Assembly (NCBI GenBank): GCA_937872465.1
Contig: CALMSR010000072.1
Location: forward strand, 16,274 to 80,273
DNA length: 64,000 nucleotides
Source: an uncultured Paracoccaceae bacterium
GTDB taxonomy: Bacteria; Pseudomonadota; Alphaproteobacteria; Rhodobacterales; Rhodobacteraceae
Direction: 5' to 3'
This document shows, piece by piece, positions 1-8,076 of this stretch. The notes under the pieces were generated by a model, which saw only the letters and a list, made by a program, of their open reading frames with translations, was not told the DNA's origin and did no database searches. The first letter of the stretch is position 1. The number at the start of each line of letters is the position of its first letter. The position numbers and the translations under genes were made by a program.

Positions 1-1
1 C

Positions 2-181
2 AAGGTGGTCGAACAGTCGCGCCCCGAGATCCGCCGCGACATCGGCGAGGCGCTTGCGATCACCGGGGGTCGGAACTTCATCCTCGCGCCGGGCTGCACC
101 TTCGGCTCGAACGCGCCGGCCCATGTCTTCGACACGATCGCGGAATACGGCCGCGACAGGGACGCGGCGGTGGCCGCCTAG
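2..181 (+). CDS. URO-D-like family protein, C-terminal fragment
   Basis: The last 59 residues of a protein whose start lies before the window. The readable end contains FILAPGCTFGSNAPAHVF followed by a short helix, which resembles the closing strand-loop-helix of the uroporphyrinogen decarboxylase / MtaA-type TIM barrel (a GG-x-ILAPGC segment near the C-terminus). Such proteins are heme-biosynthetic decarboxylases or corrinoid methyltransferases; the short fragment cannot decide between them. It ends 12 bases before the next gene on the same strand, so the two are probably cotranscribed. The family call rests on one motif. Confidence 0.55.
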   Translation, partial: KVVEQSRPEIRRDIGEALAITGGRNFILAPGCTFGSNAPAHVFDTIAEYGRDRDAAVAA

Positions 182-193
182 ACCGGCCGGGCG

Positions 194-1081
194 ATGGCGC
201 GGGAGACCTCGGTCGGGTTCATCGGGCTGGGCATCATGGGCGGCGCGATGGCGCGCCGTGTGATGGCGGCGGGCCATGCGGTGCATGTCCATGCCCGAAA
301 CCGCGACCGCGCCGCGCCGTTCCTGCTCGACGGGGCCGTCTGGGCCGACGATGCTGGGGCGCTCGCCCGAAGCTGCGCCACGGTCTTCACCATCGTCGGC
401 GGGCCGGAAGACGTGGCGGAGATCTATCTCGGCGAGGATGGCCTGATCGCGAACGCCGCGCCGGGGGATTGCCTGGTCGACATGACCACCTCCTCGCCGG
501 ACCTGGCCCGCCGGATCGCCGCCGAGGCGGCCGGCCGGGGCGTCATGGCGCTGGATGCCCCCGTCACCGGCGGCGCGCCGGGGGCCGAGGCGGGGACGCT
601 CACCTTCATGGTCGGCGGCGCGCCGGCTGCGCTCGCGGCGGTGCGACCGCTGCTCGAGGTGATGGGCAGCCGGATCTTCGCGATGGGCGCCGCCGGCGCC
701 GGCCAGATCGCCAAGGCCGGCAACCAGATCGCGGTGGCGGGCATCCTGCTCGGTCTCGCCGAGGCGCTTGCCTTCGCCGAAGCCTCCGGCCTGGCGCCCG
801 CCAAGCTACAGGAAGTGCTCGCGACAGGCACCGCCAGCGGCCCGCTGATGCAGCGCCTCGGCCCGAGGATGGTGGGCGGAAATGCCGAGGTGAGCTTCAC
901 CATCGACCATTTCATCAAGGATCTGGAAATCGCCATCGCCGCCATGCCGGAGGATGCGGCAAGACTTGCCGCCGCCGAACTCTGCCGGGACCTCTATGCC
1001 GGCCTCGCCGGTGCCGGCGCCGGCCGGAAGGGACTCCAGGCGCTCATCGAGCACTACCGGCCTGCGCCGCCCAAGGCGTGA
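194..1081 (+). CDS. NAD(P)-dependent 3-hydroxyisobutyrate dehydrogenase-family oxidoreductase
   Basis: A 295-residue beta-hydroxyacid dehydrogenase. The N-terminal Rossmann motif GLGIMGG is at residues 11-17. The substrate-binding signature DAPVTGG starts at D121, and the family catalytic lysine is K174 in the stretch QIAKAGNQI. Length and domain order (Rossmann domain, then an all-helical dimerisation domain) are normal. Family members oxidise 3-hydroxyisobutyrate, tartronate semialdehyde, sulfolactaldehyde or related acids; the substrate cannot be read here. It follows a URO-D-like gene at 12 bases and is probably the last gene of that operon. The family is secure, the substrate is not. Confidence 0.85.
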   Translation: MARETSVGFIGLGIMGGAMARRVMAAGHAVHVHARNRDRAAPFLLDGAVWADDAGALARSCATVFTIVGGPEDVAEIYLGEDGLIANAAPGDCLVDMTTSSPDLARRIAAEAAGRGVMALDAPVTGGAPGAEAGTLTFMVGGAPAALAAVRPLLEVMGSRIFAMGAAGAGQIAKAGNQIAVAGILLGLAEALAFAEASGLAPAKLQEVLATGTASGPLMQRLGPRMVGGNAEVSFTIDHFIKDLEIAIAAMPEDAARLAAAELCRDLYAGLAGAGAGRKGLQALIEHYRPAPPKA

Positions 1082-1215
1082 CCGCTCGCGGGGACGGCAC
1101 CGTCGTCACCGCGCGGGCGTGCAAGGAAGCAGATCGGGGAATGCGGAGGGGATCCCAACGAATCCTCGCGCACTGACGGCCTTCCCCTTGCGACCTGTGC
1201 GGCCGGTTCGGCAGC

Positions 1216-1683
1216 CTATTTGCGGACCCTGCGACGGTCGTCGGCGAAGGAAGTCGGAAGGGGGGTGGCGGCGATGCGGCTCTCGAACGTGCGAAGCTTC
1301 GGCGCTGCCGCCGTCTCCGCCACCGAGCGGACAAGGGCGAGCAGCGAGTCGCGCGTCTCGGGATCGGCGATGGAGCGATAGGCGCTCTCGAGGGCGATGA
1401 TCTCGTCCGGCTCCGTGCCGGGATCCTCGGGGGAGGGCTCGGCCCCTGGAAGCGAGGCGAGGCCGTCGTAGAAGAACTGCACCGGCACACCGAGAAATCC
1501 CGCGAGAAGATAGAGCCTGCCGGCGCCGATACGGTTGGTTCCCTTCTCGTATTTCTGCACCTGGCTGAAGGTCAGACCGAGATGCCGGGCGAGCCGGGCC
1601 TGGCTGATGCCGAGCGCCTCCCGTCGCTGACGCATTCGCCGGCCAACCCAAGCATCGATTTCACCGGCCGACTTCGCCATCAT
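1216..1683 (-). CDS. XRE-family helix-turn-helix regulator
   Basis: About 155 residues. The N-terminal helix-turn-helix (VGRRMRQRREALGISQARLARHLGLTFSQVQKYEKGTNRIGAGRL) is typical of the alpha-proteobacterial XRE proteins that begin with an ID-x-x-VG-x-R segment. The C-terminal half is acidic and helical, possibly a dimerisation or sensing part. The start at 1683 (ATG ATG) matches the family; an in-frame ATG at 1749 would add 22 residues. A -10-like TACAAT lies at about 1764-1769 on the minus strand, inside the small palindrome TACAATTGTA (1760-1769). The gene sits just downstream of luxI on the same strand, so it may belong to the quorum-sensing circuit; this is inference from position. Confidence 0.8.
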   Translation of the reverse strand: MMAKSAGEIDAWVGRRMRQRREALGISQARLARHLGLTFSQVQKYEKGTNRIGAGRLYLLAGFLGVPVQFFYDGLASLPGAEPSPEDPGTEPDEIIALESAYRSIADPETRDSLLALVRSVAETAAAPKLRTFESRIAATPLPTSFADDRRRVRK

Positions 1684-1844
1684 GGACCAACTCGCTTCCA
1701 GAACTCGCCAAAGGCTCCGGTTTTCATCTAGAGCGGGAAGCGGGCCCATAAGAAAGCTGTACAATTGTATAGGACTTCGCGTCCGAGACCGCGCGACGCG
1801 GCTGACGGGTCCGTTCTGCCCCGTAATCATGGTCCGCATAACGA

Positions 1845-2453
1845 CTATTCGGCGGCGATGAGATGCGAGGTTCGCATCGCGGGCATGCGCAGGACGGCAT
1901 ATCGGCGGCCGTCGGCCTCGCTGAAGTAGGACCCGCCGTCCTGGCTGACGGCGAAGCCCAGTTGTCGCAATGCGCGCATCAGCGAAGGGCGCGTCAGGGT
2001 CACCATCTCGATCCCGCCAAAGCGATTCGCGATCTCGATCAGGCCCTCGACGATCAGGGCGAGACAATCGGCGCGTTCGGATTGCGTCCGCACCCGGTCC
2101 GAGGTGACCAGTCGGGTGCATTCCCAGACCTCGTCCGAAGCGATGTCGCCTTGCAGCACTTCGGCCGGGATCTGGTCGATCCGTCCCTGCTGGGCGTCTC
2201 GCAGCATGTATGTGTGTCGGCCCCAGACGGCGCTGGTCGGCATTATCCGCGCCCCGCCGATCACCTCGCCGCGCCGGAGCACCAGCGAATAATACGCGCA
2301 GGGGTTGTCGTACTGGTCCATTTCGACGTCGTCGTTATGCGGGATGTCCCACCGAAGCGCGTCGACGAAGAACGCCTTGCGCAAGCGCAGATATTCGTGA
2401 AAAGCCGAACCGTGCCGGTGCTGGCCGAGAAAATCGAAGGTAATGTTGTGCAT
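1845..2453 (-). CDS. luxI: LuxI-family acyl-homoserine-lactone synthase
   Basis: A 202-residue autoinducer synthase that makes N-acyl-homoserine lactone from S-adenosylmethionine and acyl-ACP in the cytoplasm. All the invariant family residues can be placed: R25, F29, W35, D46, D49, R69, E111 and R114 (the last two in DEVWECTRLV). Length is normal for the family. The start ATG at 2451-2453 is preceded by GGAGAG at a 6-base spacing, but this ribosome-binding site lies inside a perfect hairpin (see 2458-2478). The gene lies downstream of a luxR gene on the same strand and of a divergent HTH-less LuxR domain, a complete quorum-sensing locus. The acyl chain made cannot be read from the sequence. 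Confidence 0.93.
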   Translation of the reverse strand: MHNITFDFLGQHRHGSAFHEYLRLRKAFFVDALRWDIPHNDDVEMDQYDNPCAYYSLVLRRGEVIGGARIMPTSAVWGRHTYMLRDAQQGRIDQIPAEVLQGDIASDEVWECTRLVTSDRVRTQSERADCLALIVEGLIEIANRFGGIEMVTLTRPSLMRALRQLGFAVSQDGGSYFSEADGRRYAVLRMPAMRTSHLIAAE

Positions 2454-2457
2454 GATT

Positions 2458-2478
2458 CACTCTCCAAGGTGGAGAGTG
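2458..2478 (-). promoter_or_regulatory. Perfect palindrome enclosing the luxI ribosome-binding site
   Basis: A 21-base inverted repeat with arms CACTCTCCA / TGGAGAGTG (9 bp, no mismatch) and a 3-base centre. In the luxI mRNA the 3' arm contains the Shine-Dalgarno GGAGAG, six bases before the ATG. The element can act in two ways: as an RNA hairpin hiding the ribosome-binding site, or as a DNA operator for a dimeric regulator such as LuxR or the XRE protein. Its length fits a lux-box, but its position overlapping the leader is unusual for an activator site. The palindrome is seen; the mechanism is inferred. Confidence 0.75.
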
Positions 2479-2571
2479 GATTTAAGCCCCTATGCAACCT
2501 CTTGTTAATAGTCGTTATGCGACCAGATACAAAGCTGCATCGTGTTTCTTAAGTGGGGTGTCGGAATCTGG

Positions 2572-3168
2572 CTAGATCATTCCGAGCATAGTTGCTCGAG
2601 CAGCAGCCTGGGATCCAGTTTTTGCATTCAACTTGACTCGGGCGCTCTTGAGCCTTTGCTTAATAGCGCTCTCGGAGATACCGAGAAGGCACGCTATTTC
2701 TTTCATGAGCAGCCCGTTTTTCACGAGGCTCAATGTCTCCAACTCGGCAGCAGTCAAATTCCTCGGCCGCGCATGCGCCAAATGGGACTGAATAAGCATT
2801 TCGTTCAGAAGTTGCATTTCGTCGTTCTTGTACTCGCGGTCCGACCTGAAGAAGAAGCCGAAGGACCGCTGGCCGGCATCTCCGGCGTCGAGGAAGCTCG
2901 CCACCGCGCCGAAGTTCAGCCCATGGGTCCTGGCGAGTTCGAGGACGCCCTGGCTGTCGTTCGCGCCGAGCGTGCCCCACCGCGTGATGCCGCAGTTCCG
3001 ATAGGCCCAGACCATCGCCGGATCGTGCACGATCAGGCCGCTGACGGTGTATTCGCGGACCCAGGCCGCGGGCAGGTAATTGTGCTCGACCATCGGGAAG
3101 GCGTAGCCGACACGAATTGCGACGTAGAAGCCTGCGGGAGCGAGCGGAGCGATCTCGTTCGGATTCAT
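2572..3168 (-). CDS. luxR: LuxR-family quorum-sensing transcription factor
   Basis: About 198 residues. The N-terminal autoinducer-binding domain holds the conserved ligand-pocket residues W36, Y40, D49, P50 and W64 with exactly the spacing known from TraR (W57, Y61, D70, P71, W85). The C-terminal GerE-type helix-turn-helix (LTAAELETLSLVKNGLLMKEIACLLGISESAIKQRLKSARVKL) is intact. The start at 3168 (MNPNEIAP) was chosen over an upstream ATG because it leaves room for the divergent promoter region. At 198 residues it is a little shorter than most LuxR proteins. It lies 118 bases upstream of luxI on the same strand and probably controls it. Confidence 0.9.
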   Translation of the reverse strand: MNPNEIAPLAPAGFYVAIRVGYAFPMVEHNYLPAAWVREYTVSGLIVHDPAMVWAYRNCGITRWGTLGANDSQGVLELARTHGLNFGAVASFLDAGDAGQRSFGFFFRSDREYKNDEMQLLNEMLIQSHLAHARPRNLTAAELETLSLVKNGLLMKEIACLLGISESAIKQRLKSARVKLNAKTGSQAAARATMLGMI

Positions 3169-3306
3169 CAGGCTCCTCGTCTCGATTCGTTTCCAGTTCT
3201 CAACAAACGGGCTTCCGCGGCCGCTCGGGAGCAACTACCTTCGTCCCGCGGCGAGGTTATGCCGGTAATCGCGATCGTGCAACCATGTCGCGAGCCGCGA
3301 GGGGAA

Positions 3307-3789
3307 ATGACGCAACGGGCGAGTATTGCGGCCCTGCTTCACGAGATCGACCGGCTCAGCCCGGCCGGTTTCGCGGTGGCGATGCATATCCGCTTCACCC
3401 GACCGACCTATCTGTTCCAGACCTACGCCAAGCGCTGGATGGATCACTATTCGGCGAAGGGCATGGTCGTGCATGACCCGCTGGTGCACTGGGGCCTGCA
3501 GAACGTGGGACGGGTCCGCTGGTCCGAACTCGAGGCGATCGACAGCCACGGCGTGCTGGAGGCGGCCAAGGATTTCGGGCTTATGAACGGCGCCTCGATC
3601 TCGGTGGTCATCGACGGATCGCGCAGCATCTCGGGCTTCGCGCGAGCGGACCGGGAATATACCGATGCGGAGATGCAGGAGCTCGAGGAGATCCTCGTCG
3701 CGCTGCATGTCGCCACAACCGGCTTGGGCGAACTCAACGAGAGCGACCAGCGCGCGCTCACCGAGCTCTCGATCAAGCTGACCCATTGA
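3307..3789 (+). CDS. HTH-less LuxR autoinducer-binding domain protein
   Basis: 160 residues that align only with the ligand-binding half of LuxR proteins. The pocket residues W44, Y48, D57, P58 and W72 are all kept with TraR spacing, and the sequence is clearly a paralogue of the neighbouring luxR (for example the stretch MVVHDPLVHWGLQNVGRVRW). It stops at the point where the linker to the DNA-binding domain would begin, and no helix-turn-helix is encoded in any frame of the following 134 bases. The start at 3307 is preceded by GAGGGG. It is transcribed divergently from luxR across a 138-base shared control region. It may bind the signal, or form inactive heterodimers with LuxR as truncated TrlR does in Agrobacterium; that role is inference. 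Confidence 0.85.
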   Translation: MTQRASIAALLHEIDRLSPAGFAVAMHIRFTRPTYLFQTYAKRWMDHYSAKGMVVHDPLVHWGLQNVGRVRWSELEAIDSHGVLEAAKDFGLMNGASISVVIDGSRSISGFARADREYTDAEMQELEEILVALHVATTGLGELNESDQRALTELSIKLTH

Positions 3790-3923
3790 CGGGCGGGTAT
3801 CGGACGGGACATGTCGCGGATGGTGCCTGTGGCGGCGGAAACCACCGGACGGCGGCCGGAAGCGGCGGCTAGACGGGAGGCGAGTCGGGCGACGCGCCGT
3901 CGCTGGTGTGGGAGGACGTGCCT

Positions 3924-5477
3924 ATGAGTGAAACCGCGGAAGCAGGGTCGGGCAGCCGCCGCGGGCGGGGCGGCGGCGCGGCGCGGCGGGCCGAGCGCAC
4001 CGCGCCGAGGATCGAGGCGGCGCCCTATATCCGTCGCCGGATCCCGAACTACGAGATCCTCGACGAGGAGGGGCTGGCGCTCATCGAGGCCAATGCCGAG
4101 ACGGTGCTGGAGGAGATCGGCGTCAATTTCGCCGACAACCCGGCGGCGCTGGAGCTCTGGCGCGGGGCGGGGGCGGACGTGCGCGGCGAGCGGGTGCATC
4201 TGCCGCGCGGGCTGGCGCGCTCGCTCTGTGCCACGGCGCCGCGGGAATACACCCAGATGGCCCGCAACCCCGAGCGCAACGTGGTGATCGGCGGCAAGAG
4301 CCTGGTGCTGGCGCCGGTCTACGGCCCCCCCTTCGTGCGCGACATGGCGGGCGGGCGGCGCTATGCGACGATCGCGGATTTCCGCAACCTCGTGCGGCTC
4401 GGCTACATGTCGAAATGGCTGCACCATTCGGGCGGCACGGTCTGCGAGCCGACCGACATCGCGGTGAACAAGCGGCATCTCGACATGCTGCTGGCGCATA
4501 TGACGCTCTCCGACAAGCCCTTCATGGGCTCGGTGACCGAGCCGGTGCGCGCCGAGGATTCGGTGGAGATGTGCCGGATCCTCTTCGGGGCCGAGAACGT
4601 CGGGCCGAACTGCTACATGACCTCGCTCATCAACATCAACTCGCCGCTCACCTTCGATTCCACGATGATGGGCGCGCTCGAGGTCTATGCCCGCGCCGGC
4701 CAGGGGGTGATCGTCTCGCCCTTCATCGTCGGCGGTGCCATGGCGCCGGTGAGCGTCGCCGGCACGCTCACGCAGGTGCTCGCCGAGGCGATGACCGGCG
4801 TCGCCTATTCGCAGCTGGTCAATCCCGGCGCCCCGGCGATCTTCGGCGCCTTCGTGACCTCGATCGACATGAACTCCGGGGCGCCGACCTTCGGCACGCC
4901 CGAGGCGAGCAAGATCCTCTGGGGCGCGGGCCAGCTCGCGCGGCGGCTGAACCTGCCGTTCCGCTCGGGGGGCGCGCTCTGCGGCTCCAAGCTGCCCGAT
5001 GCCCAGGCCGCCTACGAGACCGCGAACACGCTCAACGCCGCGCTGCTCGGCGGGGTCAACTTCATGCTGCATTCCTGCGGCTGGCTCGAGGGCGGGCTGG
5101 TATCGTCCTTCGAGAAATTCGTGCTCGATGCCGATCAGCTCGGCGTGCTGCATGCCATCGCCGAAGGCATCGACCTCAGCGAGAACGGCCAGGCCATGGA
5201 GGCGATCCGGGAGGTGGGGCCGGGGGGCCATTACCTCGGCTGCCAGCATACGCAGGCGAATTTCAAGACCGCCTTCTGGCGCTCGGACCTGCTCGACTAC
5301 CGGCCCTTCGAGACCTGGGCCGAAGCCGGCGCCCAGGATTCGATGCAGCTCGCCAATGCGAGGGTGGCGAAGATGCTCGCCGAATACGTGGCGCCGCCGA
5401 TCGACCCGGGCATCGCCGAGGGGCTCGACGACTATGTCGCCCGGCGCAAGGCTTCGGAGCCGGACGCCTTCGGCTAG
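3924..5477 (+). CDS. Trimethylamine methyltransferase (MttB) family protein, non-pyrrolysine
   Basis: A 517-residue MttB-superfamily protein, predicted TIM-barrel corrinoid:methyltransferase. The reading frame has no internal amber codon, so it belongs to the non-pyrrolysine branch, known members of which demethylate glycine betaine and other quaternary amines rather than trimethylamine. The start at 3924 has GGGAGG upstream. The first 30 residues are low-complexity Gly/Arg-rich and probably disordered. No corrinoid protein or reactivase gene lies next to it, so partners must be elsewhere. It stands alone between the quorum-sensing locus and a convergent sugar operon. The family is secure; the substrate is unknown. 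Confidence 0.85.
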   Translation: MSETAEAGSGSRRGRGGGAARRAERTAPRIEAAPYIRRRIPNYEILDEEGLALIEANAETVLEEIGVNFADNPAALELWRGAGADVRGERVHLPRGLARSLCATAPREYTQMARNPERNVVIGGKSLVLAPVYGPPFVRDMAGGRRYATIADFRNLVRLGYMSKWLHHSGGTVCEPTDIAVNKRHLDMLLAHMTLSDKPFMGSVTEPVRAEDSVEMCRILFGAENVGPNCYMTSLININSPLTFDSTMMGALEVYARAGQGVIVSPFIVGGAMAPVSVAGTLTQVLAEAMTGVAYSQLVNPGAPAIFGAFVTSIDMNSGAPTFGTPEASKILWGAGQLARRLNLPFRSGGALCGSKLPDAQAAYETANTLNAALLGGVNFMLHSCGWLEGGLVSSFEKFVLDADQLGVLHAIAEGIDLSENGQAMEAIREVGPGGHYLGCQHTQANFKTAFWRSDLLDYRPFETWAEAGAQDSMQLANARVAKMLAEYVAPPIDPGIAEGLDDYVARRKASEPDAFG

Positions 5478-5699
5478 AGCCGGCTTCGTGCGCGCGCGCA
5501 CATCCGGCTATGTGGTTGATATCATGCGGGAACGCGTTTCGCGTAAACCTGGTCTTCACGATGCGCGATACGCTCTCTCGAACGCGAGGCCTTCGCCGTC
5601 CCGCCCGTGCGTCAGCGCGGGCAGGGTTCCCCGGCAGGAGGGCGGGCCTTTGTCGTGCGGTGTGCCCGGGACGGTGGTGCAGGCCGAGGTGATGGCGGG

Positions 5700-6317
5700 T
5701 CAGGCGGTCGGCGTGCCCCAGGCGGCGTCATAGGCGGCAACGCCGGCCGCCGTGGCCTGGGCGATGCGTGTCAGCGGCCAGTCCGGCTGGAAGAGCGCGG
5801 AGCCGAGGCCGAAGCCGTCGGCGCCCGCGGCCTTCCAGTCGGCGAAACTCGCGGGCGCCGCGCCGCCCACGGCATAGACCAGCGTGTCGCGGGGCAGGAC
5901 GGCGCGGATCGCCTTCAGCCCTTCGAGCCCGGCCATGCCGGCGGGAAAGAGCTTGAGCGCATCGGCGCCGGCATCGAGCGCGGCGAAGCATTCGCTGGGC
6001 GTGAAGACGCCGGGATAGGAGCCGAGGCCGAGTTCCTTCGTGCGCGCGATGACCTGGGCATTGCAGTTCGGAGAGACGATGAAGCTCGCGCCGGTATCGG
6101 CGACCCGGCGTACCTCCTCGGGGGCGAGCACGGTGCCGGCGCCGATGCGCGCGCGATCCCCCAGCGCGGCCTGCATGGCGGCGATGCTGCGCAAGGGGTC
6201 GGGCGAGTTGAGCGGGACCTCGATCCAGCCGATCCCGGCCTCGACGATCGCGGTGGCGGTCTCGATGGCCCGGGCGGGATCGATGCCGCGGAGGATGGCG
6301 ATCAGGCGGCGGCTCAT
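5700..6317 (-). CDS. dgoA: 2-dehydro-3-deoxy-6-phosphogalactonate aldolase
   Basis: A 205-residue class I KDPG/KDPGal aldolase. It cleaves 2-keto-3-deoxy-6-phosphogalactonate into pyruvate and glyceraldehyde-3-phosphate. The opening LIAILRGI and the Schiff-base lysine K122 in DALKLFPAG are the family hallmarks, and IVSPNCN supports the KDPGal rather than the KDPG branch. The start ATG at 6315-6317 overlaps the stop of the upstream kinase gene by four bases (ATGA), so the two are translationally coupled. It is the last gene of a leftward operon SDR-dgoK-dgoA. The neighbouring kinase makes its product assignment more secure than the sequence alone would. Confidence 0.88.
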   Translation of the reverse strand: MSRRLIAILRGIDPARAIETATAIVEAGIGWIEVPLNSPDPLRSIAAMQAALGDRARIGAGTVLAPEEVRRVADTGASFIVSPNCNAQVIARTKELGLGSYPGVFTPSECFAALDAGADALKLFPAGMAGLEGLKAIRAVLPRDTLVYAVGGAAPASFADWKAAGADGFGLGSALFQPDWPLTRIAQATAAGVAAYDAAWGTPTA

Positions 6318-7231
6318 GGGGTGCTCCGTGTCGAGGCGAGGGCGGAATGCGCGGCGGCGAGCCCGGCGAGGGTGAGGCCGGCGACGGCGACCTGCCGGGC
6401 CGCGAGCCCGCAATGCGCCAGCGCGGCGCGATAGGCCTCCGCGAGGCCGGCGGCGCCGATCAGGACCACGTCGCGCCCCAGCCAGTAGGGGCGCGTGGCG
6501 GCGAGCTCGGCGCCGATCAGCAGGCCCGAGAGCCGGGCGCGGGCGCGCTCTGGGGCGAGATCGGCAAGCAGGGATTCGGCGCGCAGGCCGAAGAGCCGCG
6601 CGGCGAGGCGCTCGGGGCGGGAGAGGGTCTCGTCCACGGCCTCGATGAAATCGGGCTCCGACCAGCCGGTGTCGGCGACGGAATGGCGCAGCACCGAGGC
6701 CTTTGCGAGCAGGGCGAAGATCTCGCCGGTCATGAAGCTGGTGAAGCTCACCACCTCGCCGGCGCCGACATGGGCCCATTTGCTGTGGGTGCCCGGCAGG
6801 CAGAGCACGCCGTCGAAATCCGGCTCGCCGGCGAGGAAGCCGGCGATCTGGGTCTCCTCGCCGCGCATCACGTCCCAGGGCGTGCGCTGGCAGAGCCCCG
6901 GCAGGATGTGGAGGCGGAGCCGCGGGTCGGCGACCGCCGGGCGCACGAAGCGCTCGGGATGCAGCGGCGGGCAGGGGACGGCGGCATAGGGCGCCTCGGT
7001 CCAGCCCTGGCGCGCGCCGACCATGCCGCAGGCCAGCGCCTCGGTCACCCTGCCTTCCGCGAGCCAGGGTCCGACCAGCCGCAGGAGCGCGGGCTCGAAA
7101 TCGCCGGGGCCGAGCCGGGCCATGCCGTCGTCGGAGGCGGCCACGTCGAGCACGGCGCCGTCGGCGCCGATCGCCCAGGCGCGCAGGTTCGAGGTGCCCC
7201 AGTCGACGGCGATCCAGGCGGCCCCGTTCAT
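6314..7231 (-). CDS. dgoK: 2-dehydro-3-deoxygalactonokinase
   Basis: A 305-residue DgoK-family sugar acid kinase of the ASKHA fold, phosphorylating 2-keto-3-deoxygalactonate. The phosphate-1 motif AVDWGTSNLRAW at the N-terminus and the central stretch GTHSKWAHVG are characteristic of the family. It overlaps the preceding SDR gene and the following aldolase gene by four bases each, so all three are one operon. Together they form part of the De Ley-Doudoroff route; the lactonase and galactonate dehydratase are not in the operon. Confidence 0.9.
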   Translation of the reverse strand: MNGAAWIAVDWGTSNLRAWAIGADGAVLDVAASDDGMARLGPGDFEPALLRLVGPWLAEGRVTEALACGMVGARQGWTEAPYAAVPCPPLHPERFVRPAVADPRLRLHILPGLCQRTPWDVMRGEETQIAGFLAGEPDFDGVLCLPGTHSKWAHVGAGEVVSFTSFMTGEIFALLAKASVLRHSVADTGWSEPDFIEAVDETLSRPERLAARLFGLRAESLLADLAPERARARLSGLLIGAELAATRPYWLGRDVVLIGAAGLAEAYRAALAHCGLAARQVAVAGLTLAGLAAAHSALASTRSTP

Positions 7232-7998
7232 CCGGTGACCACGACGCCGCCGTCCACCACCATCGCCTGGCCGGTCATCATGCGCGAGGCGTCGGAGGCG
7301 AGGAAGAGCGTGGCCTCGACGATGTCCCGCTCGACGAGATGCTCCTTGAGGCATTGCCGGGCGAGATGCGCGGCGAGCGCCTTTTCCGTGGCCCAGAGGT
7401 CGCGCTGCCGCCTGGTCAGCACCCAGCCGGGCACCAGCGCATTCGCCCGGATGCGGTCGGGGCCGAGTTCGCGGGCGAGGCCGCGGGTCATCCCGGTGAT
7501 GGCGGCCTTGGCGGTCATGTAGGCGAGGTAGCCGGCATTGCCCATCAAGTAGGAGACGGAGGAGAAATTGATGATCGAGCCGCCGCCGGCGGCCTTCATG
7601 CCGGGCGCGGCAGCCTGGGCGGTGAAGAAATGCGGGCGCAGGTTGATCGCCTGGGCGTGGTCCCATTCCTCGACCGTGTAATCCTCGATGGCGCGGCGCT
7701 GGTCGTTGGCGGCGTTGTTGACCAGCACGGTGACGGGGCCGTGCAGCTCGGCCGCCTTGGCCATGGCCGCGCGCAGGGCGGCGATGTCGACGATGTCGCA
7801 GGGCAGGAAGAGCGGCGTGTTGCCGTGGCGGGCGCTCGCCTCGGCGACGAAATCGCCGGCGTCGGAGCGCTGCACGAAGGCGACGCGGGCGCCCTGTTCG
7901 AGGAAGCCTTCGGTGAGCGCGGCGCCGATGCCGGATCCGCCGCCGGTGATGAAGACCGAGCGGCCCTCGAGGTCGTGAAAGGTGGCGTATCGCGTCAT
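7228..7998 (-). CDS. SDR-family sugar dehydrogenase
   Basis: A 256-residue classical short-chain dehydrogenase. The cofactor motif TGGGSGIG is near residue 19, NNAAN follows beta-strand 4, and the catalytic pair is Y160 and K164 (YMTAK). The C-terminus ends in the common VVDGG segment. Classical SDRs of this type next to dgoK and dgoA are usually D-galactose or L-arabinose 1-dehydrogenases, the first step of oxidative sugar breakdown; the substrate is inferred from context. It is the first gene of the leftward operon, with its start ATG at 7996-7998. Confidence 0.8.
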   Translation of the reverse strand: MTRYATFHDLEGRSVFITGGGSGIGAALTEGFLEQGARVAFVQRSDAGDFVAEASARHGNTPLFLPCDIVDIAALRAAMAKAAELHGPVTVLVNNAANDQRRAIEDYTVEEWDHAQAINLRPHFFTAQAAAPGMKAAGGGSIINFSSVSYLMGNAGYLAYMTAKAAITGMTRGLARELGPDRIRANALVPGWVLTRRQRDLWATEKALAAHLARQCLKEHLVERDIVEATLFLASDASRMMTGQAMVVDGGVVVTG

Positions 7999-8076
7999 CG
8001 TCGGGTCTCCGCGCGCAGAGGCGGCTTCCTTCTAGCACCGGGACCCTCGGCGGGGAACGCCGGGGCGCGGGCCGGA

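Noticed and set aside
2458..2478. Calling the luxI palindrome a standard lux-box
   Set aside because: Length fits, but the sequence is unlike the ACCTGT-type consensus and it overlaps the ribosome-binding site instead of the -40 region; kept as an undefined palindrome.
3447..5501. 684-residue minus-strand frame opposite the MttB-like gene
   Set aside because: Composition is typical of an antisense frame (Arg/His/Ala-rich), no domain is recognised, and the plus-strand MttB frame is unambiguous.
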